A model generated the notes under the pieces. The model saw only the letters and a list, made by a program, of their open reading frames with translations. It had not been told where the DNA came from and did not search any database. Below are positions 1-9,162 of a DNA stretch of 64,000 nucleotides, piece by piece. Numbering within the stretch: position 1 is the first letter of the stretch; every line of letters begins with the position of its first letter. The position numbers were made by a program, and so were the translations under genes. The stretch is from Metabacillus arenae (GTDB lineage Bacteria; Bacillota; Bacilli; Bacillales; Bacillaceae), in assembly GCF_014773385.1 (NCBI RefSeq), contig NZ_JACXAI010000015.1, forward strand, positions 69,484 through 133,483, read 5' to 3'.

Positions 1-411
1 ATCATTATCAATGATAATCTGAATCTTGAACTCATTGAAATGTCAGATTTTAAAGAGCGTTCTTTCGGAGACGCTGAAGGACTAACGGTTGAAAAAAGAA
101 CAAAAATCTATCCAGATGGAAAGTTCCCAAATCAAGAAGAAATAGAAGATTTTAAAGAACGTGTAGTAAACGGCATAGAAAAAATAAACCATCTCTATCC
201 AACGAAAAAAATACTTTTAGTTGCCCACGGGGCAGTAATCAATATGGTGTTAGCCACTCTTTCGAATGGAGAAATTGATTCAAGTAAAACAAAATTATTA
301 AATGCTTGTATTAACAACATTTATTTTCAAGATCAGAAGTGGAGCATCCGCGATTACAACCAAGTAGGCCATCTTTCTCAGTTTAAAGATCAAGAGCTTA
401 CGAACAGCTAG
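1..411 (+). CDS. Histidine phosphatase family protein, 5' end cut by the window
   Basis: This is the C-terminal part of a phosphoglycerate-mutase-like histidine phosphatase. The frame is open from base 1, so the true start lies outside the window and the ATG at 40 is internal. Visible family marks are the block ELIEMSDFKERSFGDAEGLT, where the acidic and FGDxEG residues sit near the active site, and LLVAHGAVINM, which carries the second catalytic histidine. The N-terminal RHG motif is not in the window. Such enzymes remove phosphate from sugars or other small metabolites in the cytoplasm, and the substrate cannot be told. A clear terminator follows the stop. Confidence 0.8.
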   Translation: MIINDNLNLELIEMSDFKERSFGDAEGLTVEKRTKIYPDGKFPNQEEIEDFKERVVNGIEKINHLYPTKKILLVAHGAVINMVLATLSNGEIDSSKTKLLNACINNIYFQDQKWSIRDYNQVGHLSQFKDQELTNS

Positions 412-457
412 AAGAATGATATAAGCAAGATTGCTAGTTAATAGCTGATATTAGAAT

Positions 458-482
458 AGACCGCAAAGCGGTCTGTTTTTTT
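458..482 (+). terminator. Rho-independent terminator after the histidine phosphatase
   Basis: A perfect 7-bp stem AGACCGC/GCGGTCT with an AAA loop is followed by GTTTTTTT. It closes the first gene. The remaining bases up to 733 hold no other recognisable feature apart from the ribosome binding site of the next gene. Confidence 0.9.
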
Positions 483-733
483 GAATAATAAATAGTTGCT
501 TCGTATTCCTTTTTCCCACTCTAAACGACAGTACAATTCCCGTCTTATAAATAGAAAAATATGGATATGTGTCAAGTGTTATAGAAAGATGTTAGCTTAA
601 CAGAAACTTCTGCTAGAATAAGTGTATAAAGTTGGATGTTAATTACTATTATGTGAAAAGATTCCTCAAGATATTTTGCTGAAGTACACACATATACAAT
701 TGAAACTGTAAAAAACAAATTAGGAGAAATAAA

Positions 734-1759
734 ATGAATAAGAAAATATTATCAGTCGTTAATGAAGCTCAAGAGTCTAGACGATTTTCAGGCACTACAC
801 TTATCAAACAAGCTGGAAAAGCACCAGTCATATCTAGTCGAGGCTATGCTAATCGTGCAGAACAATTACCGAATAAGCCTGGAACTCGTTATGGGATCGC
901 TTCTGGATGTAAACTTTTCACTGCGATTGCCATTTGTCAGCTGGTTGAAGAAGGAAAAATTGCATTCGATACAAAGTTATCCGAATGTATAGAATATGAA
1001 CTTCCTAATTTTTCAGAGAATATAACAATCCATCATTTGCTCACCCATACTTCTGGTGTGCCGGATTACTTCGATGAAGAAGTAATGGATGATTTTGAAG
1101 ATTTATGGAGAAATACCCCAATGTACACAATCCGTCATGTAAAAGATTTTTTACCTTTCTTTGAAAATGATCAAATGAAATTCACTCCTGGAAAACAATT
1201 TCACTATAATAATACTGGTTATATTTTATTAGGATTAATAGTTGAAAAAGTAAGTGGATTACAATTTATTGATTATATAGAAGAGAATATCTTTAAAAAA
1301 GCAAATATGGTTAACTCGGGATACTTTGCATTTGATTCCTTACCACCTAAAACGGCTCAGGGTTATATTGACTTTGTAGATGGAACTTGGAAAACGAATA
1401 TCTATTCTCTTCCAGTAAGAGGAGGGTCTGATGGCGGTGCATACATAACAGTGGAAGACATGGTTTTGTTATGGGAAGCTTTACTCAAACATAAGCTTTT
1501 AAGTGAACCCTATACTAAAAAACTACTTACACCACATGTTAATCATAAGGATAAAAAATTCTACGGGTATGGCGTATGGATAAATCAAACAGAGGGGACG
1601 ATTTCTAAATATCATATCATGGGGTATGATCCCGGAGTCAGCTTCCATTCTGCATATTATCCTTCATCACAGACGATTTTGGTTGTGTGCTCGAATGCTT
1701 CAAAGGGTGCATTTAATATAATGGAAGAAGTAGAAAAGTATTTAAATGGCAGGTCGTAA
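734..1759 (+). CDS. Serine hydrolase, beta-lactamase class C / penicillin-binding protein fold
   Basis: The 341-residue protein belongs to the beta-lactamase-related serine hydrolase family (DD-peptidases, class C beta-lactamases, esterases). The catalytic SxxK motif is S57-G-C-K60, the HLLTHTSG block follows near residue 105, and the Y-x-N motif lies in HYNNTGY near residue 158. No signal peptide is visible, so it may act inside the cell, possibly as an esterase or peptidase. TAGGAG at 721-726 supports the ATG start. It stands alone between terminator-like and repeat DNA. Substrate is unknown. Confidence 0.85.
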   Translation: MNKKILSVVNEAQESRRFSGTTLIKQAGKAPVISSRGYANRAEQLPNKPGTRYGIASGCKLFTAIAICQLVEEGKIAFDTKLSECIEYELPNFSENITIHHLLTHTSGVPDYFDEEVMDDFEDLWRNTPMYTIRHVKDFLPFFENDQMKFTPGKQFHYNNTGYILLGLIVEKVSGLQFIDYIEENIFKKANMVNSGYFAFDSLPPKTAQGYIDFVDGTWKTNIYSLPVRGGSDGGAYITVEDMVLLWEALLKHKLLSEPYTKKLLTPHVNHKDKKFYGYGVWINQTEGTISKYHIMGYDPGVSFHSAYYPSSQTILVVCSNASKGAFNIMEEVEKYLNGRS

Positions 1760-1924
1760 TATAAAATTTTTAATAGCGGCACGGAAACGGAACAATTCAA
1801 AATAGACCTGCTATCGATTATTCAATGGTTGTAAGTGGATAATTACTGCACCACGTGATCGGTTCATATTATCTATCCTGTTTCAAGATGTCGATGTTTA
1901 TGGAGAATTGTAGAAATAGTTCAT

Positions 1925-2047
1925 TATCGGGATGAAGATGCAAAAAATTCTGAAACGGTGCAAATATTCGAATACGGGTGCAAATAATCCTTAAAAGAGG
2001 CAAATATCCGGATGAAGGCGCAAAAAATCTAAATATCCAGATGATCA
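1925..2047. repeat. Degenerate 20-21 bp periodic repeat (GCAAAWAAT type)
   Basis: About five imperfect units of the form GATGAAGRTGCAAAAAATCC follow one another at 18-21 bp spacing. The phrase GCAAAWA(A/T)TC recurs at each step and GGATGAAG / GGATGAAGG at the ends. The region lies in the 375-bp gap between the serine hydrolase and the next small gene. An open frame on the opposite strand here is a by-product of the repeat. The remainder of the gap shows no gene. Confidence 0.6.
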
Positions 2048-2143
2048 ACCCTATCAATTATGAGAATAGAATTCTTTAATGTAATAACCCTCCCATTTTG
2101 CCAATAAAATGTAAGAATAAGCAAAAGCTAAGCGGTGATCAAA

Positions 2144-2596
2144 ATGGAGATATGGGCCGAGTTATTTAATTTATGTATTCAATTGCTCATCGTTTTTATT
2201 GGAGGCTTTCTTGGTGCGAAATCGGCTAAATCAATTGAGATATTTAAAAAAGAACGAGAAATATCAGAAAAAATGCTGCATGAGGTGTATGAGCCTGTTT
2301 GGAGAATTCTATTTGAGGACTATGTGAAGAATCAAGGATATAATGGGCTAGAACTGACTCAATATAAACAAATACGTTCAGTCCTTTATGCCAATGTCTC
2401 TTTTATAGAGCCGGAACTTGAGGATGTTTTATTTCGAAATGACTTGATCATGGAGCATAAAGAATTATGGAATTTAGTTGATGTAAGGATCGACCAAGAC
2501 AAGGAACTTTTTCTGTTTGTACGGAAGAAATACAATGAACTTAGAAAAGAATTGGTTTTGCCCCACTTTCATAAACAAAAAGGAAAAAAGGTATGA
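2144..2596 (+). CDS. Small membrane-anchored hypothetical protein
   Basis: I do not recognise this 150-residue protein. It has one N-terminal membrane segment (about residues 5-27, rich in L, I, V, F, G) followed by a charged, probably helical cytoplasmic domain containing KSIEIFKKEREISEKML. The ATG at 2144 is preceded by GCGGTGAT at suitable spacing; a GTG at 2135 is an in-frame alternative three codons upstream. A terminator overlaps the stop, so the gene is probably transcribed alone. Function is unknown. Confidence 0.6.
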   Translation: MEIWAELFNLCIQLLIVFIGGFLGAKSAKSIEIFKKEREISEKMLHEVYEPVWRILFEDYVKNQGYNGLELTQYKQIRSVLYANVSFIEPELEDVLFRNDLIMEHKELWNLVDVRIDQDKELFLFVRKKYNELRKELVLPHFHKQKGKKV

Positions 2597-2616
2597 CCTA
2601 TGGGTTATACTTTTTT
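2584..2616 (+). terminator. Probable terminator overlapping a stop codon
   Basis: AAAAAAGGTAT pairs with ATACTTTTTT (one bulge) across a 12-base loop and ends in a T run. The 5' arm covers the end of the preceding gene. The following 250 bases up to the amidase gene contain nothing I recognise. Confidence 0.55.
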
Positions 2617-2884
2617 CTTTTGTCTGGGCCTATATATATTCGTTCTGCTTCTTTTGATAAAAAATTTCTGGTAAATACTATGAACAGTTTAGGGACATCC
2701 TTTGCGCATGAAAAATACAATCATCTACTACTGACCCTCTTACTATCAAAGTGTAAATGAAATCTATGAAGTCATACGTCAAAAATAAATATCCTACTAT
2801 TAAAAAAACGCTTGTACTAGGTTACTAGCCATTTCAAATTCCATATATCTCTTATGAAAAGTAGTAGTGGAAGGAGAAGGGAAA

Positions 2885-3943
2885 ATGAGATTTGCATTAG
2901 ATGCTGGACATGCTGGGTTTGGCGTTACTCCTGGAAAAAGAGTACCGGATGGTTCGATGTATGAATGGGATTTTAACAGTGCAGTGATAGAAAAGCTGTC
3001 AGTAAAATTACTAACGTGTAAAGGGGTCTCTATACTAAGGATTGATGATCCGAAAGGCAGGATAGATGTCCCATTACTGGAAAGAACTGATAAAGCAAAT
3101 GATTGGAAGGCAGATGTTTATTATTCCCAGCATGCAAACGCTTTTGGTTCAGGGGGATTTAATGAGGCTAGAGGGATTGAGACATTTGTTTATACGTCAA
3201 GATCCCCCAAGGCTGTTTCCTTAGCTGAAGCGATTCAGCGAAACATTATTGAAGCAACCGGTCTTTCAAACCGTGGAGTAAAAACAGCAAACTTTGCTGT
3301 GTTACGCCATTCGAGAATGACGGCAATATTACAAGAAGGCGGATTTATGACCAATAGAGAGGAAGCGAAGCTATTAAAAGTGAATTCTTACCGGGAAACT
3401 ATTGCCCAGGCTGTTTTTAATGCGTTTGTGAGCCATTTTAAACTAGAATCTACAGCTGAAATTCCAATAATAGCAGACAAGCCAAAAGAAGAAACAGGTT
3501 CAATTATTATAGAGGACTTCATTCAATTTGGGGACAAGGGAAATGAAGTTAAGGCCATTCAAAATCAACTGTTGAAGTCAGGTTTTGGATTACCCAAGTT
3601 TGGAGCAGATGGAAAATTTGGGAGTGAGACGCTGAGTGCAGTAAAAGCATTTCAGAAAACATTTAGATTGACAGTAGACGGAATTGTTGGCCCTGAGACG
3701 AAAGTAAAACTCAACGAAGCTTCTAAAAAAGATCAATCTAAAGCAATTGTTCCATACCCAGGACAATTGATCAGACTCGGGTTTAGAGGAAAAAATGTAG
3801 AAAGAATTCAAAGAGCGGTTGGGGTTACACCAGATGGGATATTTGGTCCGAAAACCGAAGCTGCGATCAAAGACTATCAAAAAAGACAAGGTCTTGAAGT
3901 TGATGGAATAGTCGGCCCGATCACTTGGAATCGGATGTTTTAA
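2885..3943 (+). CDS. N-acetylmuramoyl-L-alanine amidase with two peptidoglycan-binding domains
   Basis: Cleaves the amide bond between MurNAc and the stem peptide of peptidoglycan. An Amidase_3 domain fills roughly residues 1-185: ALDAGHAG (zinc His), YEWDFN (zinc Glu), YYSQHANAF (zinc His) and LQEGGFMTN (catalytic Glu). Two PG_binding_1 repeats follow, each with the FGxxT...AVKAFQ / AIKDYQ core and a VDGIVGP ending. No signal peptide is present, as in phage endolysins and the mother-cell lysis amidases CwlC/CwlH. The ATG at 2885 has GGAAGGAGAAGG upstream. A GTG 18 bases upstream is in frame but lies in the ribosome binding site. Confidence 0.88.
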   Translation: MRFALDAGHAGFGVTPGKRVPDGSMYEWDFNSAVIEKLSVKLLTCKGVSILRIDDPKGRIDVPLLERTDKANDWKADVYYSQHANAFGSGGFNEARGIETFVYTSRSPKAVSLAEAIQRNIIEATGLSNRGVKTANFAVLRHSRMTAILQEGGFMTNREEAKLLKVNSYRETIAQAVFNAFVSHFKLESTAEIPIIADKPKEETGSIIIEDFIQFGDKGNEVKAIQNQLLKSGFGLPKFGADGKFGSETLSAVKAFQKTFRLTVDGIVGPETKVKLNEASKKDQSKAIVPYPGQLIRLGFRGKNVERIQRAVGVTPDGIFGPKTEAAIKDYQKRQGLEVDGIVGPITWNRMF

Positions 3944-3958
3944 GCAAGAAATTTCTCA

Positions 3959-3989
3959 AAAGCTGCCCTAAAATTAATTTCTCAGCTTT
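3959..3989 (+). terminator. Possible terminator after the amidase gene
   Basis: AAAAGCTG at 3959-3966 pairs with CAGCTTTT at 3982-3989, but no T run follows beyond the stem. The rest of the 637-base gap up to 4580 holds no convincing gene. It is AT-rich and contains one more small hairpin (AAGAGC...GCTCTT, about 4420-4445) just upstream of the kinase gene. Confidence 0.4.
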
Positions 3990-4580
3990 TCTGGTAGATG
4001 GATCGTTTTCACTAGAATTTGCCACAGGATCAAGCTGTACACATTCTTTAAGGTGAAATGCAGGTTTTGTGGCATGTTCTTTCAATTATTTTTTACATTA
4101 ACTTTAAACTCGAGCTTCTCCAGCATTTCGATAATGTGTAATTTATCCCTCAGAAATATTTTTTCTTCCCTGGCATCCTTGTTTTCCAAGCGATTCTAAT
4201 TTTAATTTGCTATCCAGACTCTTCCTGTCTTTATAACAATACTTAAAAATATCTATCTATTCGTTTTTACTCAATTTTGGGAAATAGAACACTTTTTCTC
4301 TGCATTTTTATACTCTGTTCTTCAATATTCCTGTTAATATAATAGAAGAATGCTTTTCATTATTCCTTGGGTTATTGGTATCAGCCCATGGTTTACACTC
4401 AATATTCACTAATAAAATGAAAGAGCCTATCTAGGAAGCTCTTCTTATATGTAACCGGAATGCTGGAGCTAATCAATGATATACATACGCTAATTAACCT
4501 AAACATTCTTGCCTGAGTGCAGGGAAAAGGACTTTTATCTTGAATATATAACCAGTAATTACATAAAAGGGGGATGAACA

Positions 4581-5690
4581 TTGTTGGGACATACATCTAA
4601 GAATCTCATTGACTTTTTAGAGGAGAATGTATCTGTATTTGTACAATCATGGCTTGAACGGGTGATCATCTCTGATACAGATTTCCATAAAGATGAGGTG
4701 AAGAAAAACGGAATCGCCATGTATGAGCTTGTAAAGCAAACAATTAGAAATCCTTTAAGTTCCAGGGAAATTGGGGAGCTGGCTAATTTAGTTGCTATAC
4801 AGAGAGTGGAAGCCGATGTGAACATAAGTGATTTTGTTTACAATGTGAATTTAGGAAGAAGTGAAATAATCAAACATATGTATCGATCAAATATATCATT
4901 TGAGAAGCTGCAGCCTTACCTGGAAGAGGTTAACGACTTATTTGATCAATTTTCTTATGTGGCTGTTAAGAAATATACGGAGATAAAAGAAAAAGAACTG
5001 AATGATAAGAATATATTTATCGATCAGACACATAAAGAAAGATTAACAATTTTAGGACAAATGGCATCGACGTTTGTCCATGAATTTCGAAATCCTCTTA
5101 CTGCAGCAATTGGTTTTATTAAGCTTATCCAGCAGGAACAGCCAAATTTAAAATATTTAGATATTGTCAGTCATGAGTTAAAGGAATTGAACTATCGGAT
5201 CTCACAATTTCTTCACGTATCAAAGAAGGAAGTTTTAGAAAACAAGCGGGAAGAATTCTCTTTATACAACCTGTTCGATGATATGTTTGGATTTATCTAT
5301 CCAAGTTTACTTGATGGAGATGTAGAAATACATTCTACAATTAACCATGATATTATTTTATATGCCAACAAGGGTGAACTCAGACAAGTCTTTTTAAATA
5401 TTATTTTAAATTTTATTGATGCCCTTAAGAATGTTGATGGAGAAAGAAAAATTACAATTGATTATATTTTAAGTGATAATGAGGTCAAATTGATCTTATC
5501 TAATAACGGACCGATTATACCTGAAAAAAATATAGCGACTATTTTTGAGCCCTTTTATACAACAAAGGAATTAGGAACTGGTATTGGCTTGTACATATGC
5601 AAAAAAATAATTGAAAATCATAATGGGCACATTTCCTGTGAGTCCTCTCATGACAAAACCTCGTTTATTATTACCCTTCCATTAAATTAA
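4581..5690 (+). CDS. Soluble sensor histidine kinase with RsbRD-like N-terminal domain
   Basis: A 369-residue cytoplasmic kinase of the sporulation-kinase type. The N-terminal 130 or so residues resemble the RsbR/histidine-kinase N-terminal globin-like domain. The phosphorylation motif is FVHEFRNPLTA near residue 170. The ATP-binding domain carries the N box NIILNFIDALKN and G boxes GTGIGLY. No membrane segments are seen and no response regulator is adjacent, which is usual for phosphorelay kinases that feed Spo0F. Start is TTG at 4581, seven bases after AAAGGGGG. No ATG fits this frame upstream. Confidence 0.82.
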   Translation: MLGHTSKNLIDFLEENVSVFVQSWLERVIISDTDFHKDEVKKNGIAMYELVKQTIRNPLSSREIGELANLVAIQRVEADVNISDFVYNVNLGRSEIIKHMYRSNISFEKLQPYLEEVNDLFDQFSYVAVKKYTEIKEKELNDKNIFIDQTHKERLTILGQMASTFVHEFRNPLTAAIGFIKLIQQEQPNLKYLDIVSHELKELNYRISQFLHVSKKEVLENKREEFSLYNLFDDMFGFIYPSLLDGDVEIHSTINHDIILYANKGELRQVFLNIILNFIDALKNVDGERKITIDYILSDNEVKLILSNNGPIIPEKNIATIFEPFYTTKELGTGIGLYICKKIIENHNGHISCESSHDKTSFIITLPLN

Positions 5691-5762
5691 GATGAAAAAG
5701 CGATAGAGAAGAGAAGGGTTTATTGAAACTAGTACATAGCAAAAACATTCGAACAGACTATT

Positions 5763-5797
5763 AGAAACCAGAAGGAAAGGTGATTCTTCTGGTTTCT
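5763..5797. terminator. Perfect 12-bp hairpin at the 3' end of a small minus-strand gene
   Basis: AGAAACCAGAAG (5763-5774) is the exact reverse complement of CTTCTGGTTTCT (5786-5797), with an 11-base loop. It overlaps the stop codon of the 30-residue peptide gene at 5796-5888. Only a weak T run follows on either strand, so termination is inferred. Confidence 0.6.
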
Positions 5798-5888
5798 ATT
5801 GACCGAAGGCTACTCCTAATGAAATGACTAGCAATGTGCCGCCAAGTACCGTTGCCATAAACCATCCAAGGTTCATTTCTCTTTTCAT
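5796..5888 (-). CDS. 30-residue small membrane peptide
   Basis: On the minus strand a GGAG-type ribosome binding site (AAAAGGAGTGAT) lies seven bases before an ATG that opens a 30-codon frame. The peptide begins MKREMNLGW and continues as one hydrophobic helix of about 20 residues ending FGQ. It looks like one of the many single-span small proteins of Bacillus. A perfect hairpin overlaps the stop. I do not recognise the family. The coding call rests on the strong ribosome binding site, the hydrophobic design and the terminator. The remaining DNA from 5889 to 6321 is AT-rich and shows no gene. Confidence 0.6.
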   Translation of the reverse strand: MKREMNLGWFMATVLGGTLLVISLGVAFGQ

Positions 5889-6321
5889 CAAAATCACTCC
5901 TTTTTCTATAAAAACAAGTTATCAAACTATTTCTGCAAACATTGTAGAAAACTGAAAGCAGAGAAGAAAACAGGTAAAAGTGCTTATATTGTAATTTCAT
6001 TACTATGCCCATATCTTCACTATGATAAACAACTAAAAGAGAAAATGACGATCTTTATTGGAATTTGATGAAGCTAAACTTCTTTTTCATTCAATTCTTA
6101 TTTAAAAAAAACAAAAGTTTATATATATACTTTACTAACTGCCAAATATACAAAAAAAGAAATAAAGTCTATTGGAAGCTATTTGCAATATGGTAGATTG
6201 TTTCTTCTTTAGTTTAAGCAAAGATTTATATGAACAATTCTTAACCTTAATATGGAAATATCAGATTATTCACTTTATTAAAAGGAAATCCTGTTAGAGG
6301 CAGGTTTTAAGGAGGAATATT

Positions 6322-7305
6322 ATGAAACCTAAAGTATTTCTGGCAAAACAAGTTCCAAATGAGGTGATATCTTTTTTAACAGAACACACGGAGGTTGAAG
6401 TATGGAAAGGGGAAAGCCCGATTCCTAGACGCGAACTACTGAATAAGATACAGGAAGTAGAAGGCCTTTTATTATCAGGAATAAAGATTGACTCTCAGTT
6501 GTTAGAACGAGCTCCACATCTGAAAATCGTAAGTAACAGCTCTGTCGGTTATAACAATTTTGATATTGAAAAAATGGCTATGCACAATGTGATTGGGACA
6601 CATACTCCATTTGTGCTCGATGATACAGTAGCCGATCTGGCATTTGGACTCATACTTTCAGCAGCCCGGAGAATACCTGAGCTTGATCGATTTGTGAAGG
6701 AAGGAAAATGGGAAGAGAAATTAGAAGATGATTTATTTGGACTTGATGTTCATCATAAAACAATCGGTATTATTGGCATGGGTCGTGTCGGAGAAGCAAT
6801 TGCAAAGCGGGCCAAGCTTGGATTTAATATGAACGTGCTGTACCATAATCGAAATCGAAAGCTTGACGTTGAAACGAGCCTTGGTGCTGTCTATAAAAAG
6901 CTAAATGAATTACTGCAAGAAGCCGACTTTGTTGTGCTGATGGTTCCGCTGACTGAGGAAACAAAGCATCTAATCGCGGAAAGGGAGTTTTCCTTAATGA
7001 AGCAGTCCGCTTTTTTTATTAATACCTCAAGAGGAGAAACAATCGATGAACAAGCCCTAATTAAAGCATTGGAGAACAAAGAAATTCGTGGTGCCGGTCT
7101 TGATGTTTTCGAGCAGGAGCCAATTGATCAAAACCACCCATTTCTTAAGTTAGATAATGTCATAACCCTTCCTCATATTGGATCAGCCACAATGCAAACA
7201 AGGTCACAAATGGCAATGGTTGCTGCAGAAAATCTGGTTGCCGGAGTAACTGGAAAAATACCTAAACACGTTGTACCAGAGCTAAGAGGGTTAGTTAACC
7301 CATGA
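6322..7305 (+). CDS. D-2-hydroxyacid dehydrogenase (glyoxylate/hydroxypyruvate reductase type)
   Basis: NAD(P)-dependent reductase of 2-oxoacids, most like glyoxylate reductases of Bacillus (327 residues, full length). The Rossmann motif is GIIGMGRVGEAIAKRA near residue 150. The catalytic triad region is represented by NTSRGETID (Arg), DVFEQEP (Glu) and LPHIGSAT (His). AAGGAGG lies seven bases before the ATG. It is a single gene closed by a strong terminator. Which 2-oxoacid it prefers cannot be told from the sequence. Confidence 0.88.
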   Translation: MKPKVFLAKQVPNEVISFLTEHTEVEVWKGESPIPRRELLNKIQEVEGLLLSGIKIDSQLLERAPHLKIVSNSSVGYNNFDIEKMAMHNVIGTHTPFVLDDTVADLAFGLILSAARRIPELDRFVKEGKWEEKLEDDLFGLDVHHKTIGIIGMGRVGEAIAKRAKLGFNMNVLYHNRNRKLDVETSLGAVYKKLNELLQEADFVVLMVPLTEETKHLIAEREFSLMKQSAFFINTSRGETIDEQALIKALENKEIRGAGLDVFEQEPIDQNHPFLKLDNVITLPHIGSATMQTRSQMAMVAAENLVAGVTGKIPKHVVPELRGLVNP

Positions 7306-7307
7306 TT

Positions 7308-7346
7308 AAACCTAGCCCTGCTTGAAAGCAGAGGGCTAGGTTTTTT
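7308..7346 (+). terminator. Strong terminator after the 2-hydroxyacid dehydrogenase gene
   Basis: AAACCTAGCCCTGCTT pairs with AGCAGAGGGCTAGGTTT and is followed by a run of Ts. The remaining bases to 7635 hold no recognisable gene. Confidence 0.92.
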
Positions 7347-7635
7347 AGTTGAAAGATTGTTTCATTATCTTCATTTAGATAGAGTTAATTAAGTTCCTTT
7401 GGTTAATGTAATTGTATATTTTCATCGAAACTTCGGTCAAAGCTTAAAACTCTGGCTTATTCATCATGGAAGCTAGTTAGAATAAGCAGAGATTGGGTAG
7501 AGTCAAGATTTTTTATAAAAATTGTAATTAATTGTAATAATAGGTAAGTAAGCATTATTTTCAAGAATAAAGGGTTAAAAAAAATGACAGAGGGAAATAG
7601 ATAGTATCTTATGAACTAGGAAAGGGAGGAATCTT

Positions 7636-8412
7636 ATGTCTAATAAAATTGCGGTTGTAACAGGCGGAGGTTCAGGTATTGGGAGGGCATCGGCAATAAA
7701 GCTTGCTGAGCAAGGGATGAAAGTTGCATTAGTGGACTTAAAAGAGGATCGGACTGAAAAGGTAAAAGGGGAAATTGAAAATAAGGGAGGAGAAGCAATC
7801 GTTTTAGATGTAGATATCAAAGATGAAGAGCGAATCCATGAATGCATTGAGGCAATTGGAGACAAATGGGGGCAAATTGATTGTCTGTTTTTAAATGCAG
7901 GTATTAATGGAACCTTCTCCTCGATTGAAGAACTTGACGTGAATGACTGGGATGAAGTCATGCAAACGAATTTAAGAAGCACTTTTATATTTTTAAAATA
8001 CAGCATCCCATTTTTAAAGGAGAACGGCGGGAGTGTTATTATTACAAGCTCTATCAATGGAAACCGGACTTTTTCGAACATTGGAATGTCCGCTTATGCT
8101 ACGTCAAAAGCAGGACAGGTTGCTTTTACGAAAATGGCGGCCTTAGAGCTTGCTCAATATAAAATAAGAGTAAATGCGATATGTCCGGGTGCAATTGATA
8201 CGAATATTGAAGAAAATACAGAAAAAGATGAGGCAGTTGAAGAGGTTGAAATACCAGTCGAGTTTCCAGAAGGAAGCCAGCCTTTGGAACAAAAGTCAGG
8301 ATCCCCTGAGCAAGTGGCAGATCTGGTTGCGTTTTTGGCATCGGACGCATCAAGTCATATTACCGGGACTGATATTTTTATTGATGGAGCTGAATCGCTG
8401 CTAAGAGGTTAA
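7636..8412 (+). CDS. SDR family NAD(P)-dependent oxidoreductase
   Basis: Classical short-chain dehydrogenase/reductase, 258 residues, cytoplasmic. The cofactor motif is TGGGSGIGRAS at residues 9-19, NAG lies near residue 90, and the catalytic Ser-Tyr-Lys set is ITSSINGN...YATSKAG. The C-terminus GTDIFIDGAESLLRG matches glucose-1-dehydrogenase-like members. AAAGGGAGGA supports the ATG. It is a single gene and the substrate is unknown. An insert rich in Glu around residues 190-215 is longer than in most relatives. Confidence 0.88.
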   Translation: MSNKIAVVTGGGSGIGRASAIKLAEQGMKVALVDLKEDRTEKVKGEIENKGGEAIVLDVDIKDEERIHECIEAIGDKWGQIDCLFLNAGINGTFSSIEELDVNDWDEVMQTNLRSTFIFLKYSIPFLKENGGSVIITSSINGNRTFSNIGMSAYATSKAGQVAFTKMAALELAQYKIRVNAICPGAIDTNIEENTEKDEAVEEVEIPVEFPEGSQPLEQKSGSPEQVADLVAFLASDASSHITGTDIFIDGAESLLRG

Positions 8413-8618
8413 GTGGCCGCCTCTTCACAAACAAGTACTTTCCTTGAAATGAAGGTTGTTCATATAGGTGGGATTGAACAATTGGTTCTTATTCAGAAAG
8501 TTGACTATTCTGATCATGTCCTGCTTTTTGTCCTGCACGAATCTGTAAACAACAATCTGCCTGCTTTTTCAAACAAAGCAGAACGATCTATTTTTTTAAA
8601 AAATTGCCCCTAAAAGAT

Positions 8619-8656
8619 AAAAAAAGAACGCTGTCCGAGTGATAGCGTTCTTTTTT
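8619..8656. terminator. Bidirectional terminator between the SDR and Rrf2 genes
   Basis: AAAAAAGAACGCT pairs with AGCGTTCTTTTTT, with A and T runs outside the stem on both strands. It serves the convergent SDR (+) and Rrf2 regulator (-). Confidence 0.92.
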
Positions 8657-9066
8657 CATGAGTGCAAATGGTCCAAAATATCCTGCAAGGTTTGTTTAGC
8701 GAGTTCTTTTTCCATGGCAGCTTGTACTTTTTGAAAACTGGTATTAATGGTTTGTTGAATTTTTTCACCAATTGGACATTCAGGATTAGGTTTTTCGTGA
8801 ACGGCAAAAAGGTCGTCCTCAGTTTGTACAGCCTTATAAATATCTAAAAGTTTTATGTTTGAAGGGTCACGGGTTAGAGTTGATCCGATTACTCCAGCTT
8901 TGGAGGATAAAATACCTGCTTTTTTAAGCATGCCGTTTATTCGTCTAATGACAACAGGATTTGTATTTACACTGCTTGCAATGATTTCTGATTTGAGATG
9001 GCATTCTGCTTGCGATGCCACTAAAGTTAATATATGAATTGCGACTGAAAAGCGGGAATTAATCAT
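8656..9066 (-). CDS. ywnA: Rrf2 family transcriptional regulator, YwnA-like
   Basis: A 136-residue winged-helix regulator matching B. subtilis YwnA as I recall it, especially the block SVNTNPVVIRRI (recognition helix) and FAVHEKPNPECPIG. Only one cysteine remains in the region where Fe-S members such as IscR and NsrR carry three, so it probably does not bind an Fe-S cluster. It may sense through that Cys or another ligand (inference). It is divergent from an azoreductase gene, and the shared spacer holds two near-identical palindromes, so it most likely represses the azoreductase and itself. Confidence 0.82.
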   Translation of the reverse strand: MINSRFSVAIHILTLVASQAECHLKSEIIASSVNTNPVVIRRINGMLKKAGILSSKAGVIGSTLTRDPSNIKLLDIYKAVQTEDDLFAVHEKPNPECPIGEKIQQTINTSFQKVQAAMEKELAKQTLQDILDHLHS

Positions 9067-9132
9067 GTTTTTTCACCATCCACTTTTATTGTAGTTGGAA
9101 TTTGTTCAATTTTCAATCTTAGACGTTTTTAT

Positions 9133-9162
9133 TTGACAAACAGATCTATATGTAACTATAAT
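9133..9162 (+). promoter_or_regulatory. Consensus sigma-A promoter of the azoreductase gene
   Basis: TTGACA at 9133-9138 and TATAAT at 9157-9162 match the vegetative promoter exactly with an 18-base spacer. The -10 box lies inside the first palindromic operator, so bound repressor would block RNA polymerase. Confidence 0.8.

Noticed and set aside
1869-2057. A 62-codon minus-strand frame
   Set aside because: It is produced by the translated periodic repeat and has no ribosome site.
2885-3943. A prophage, because of the endolysin-like amidase
   Set aside because: No holin, tail, portal or integrase genes are nearby; sporulation lysis amidases have the same architecture.
8413-8613. A 66-codon plus-strand frame starting directly after the SDR stop
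   Set aside because: No ribosome site, no family resemblance and odd composition; it lies between the SDR gene and its terminator and is more likely untranslated sequence.
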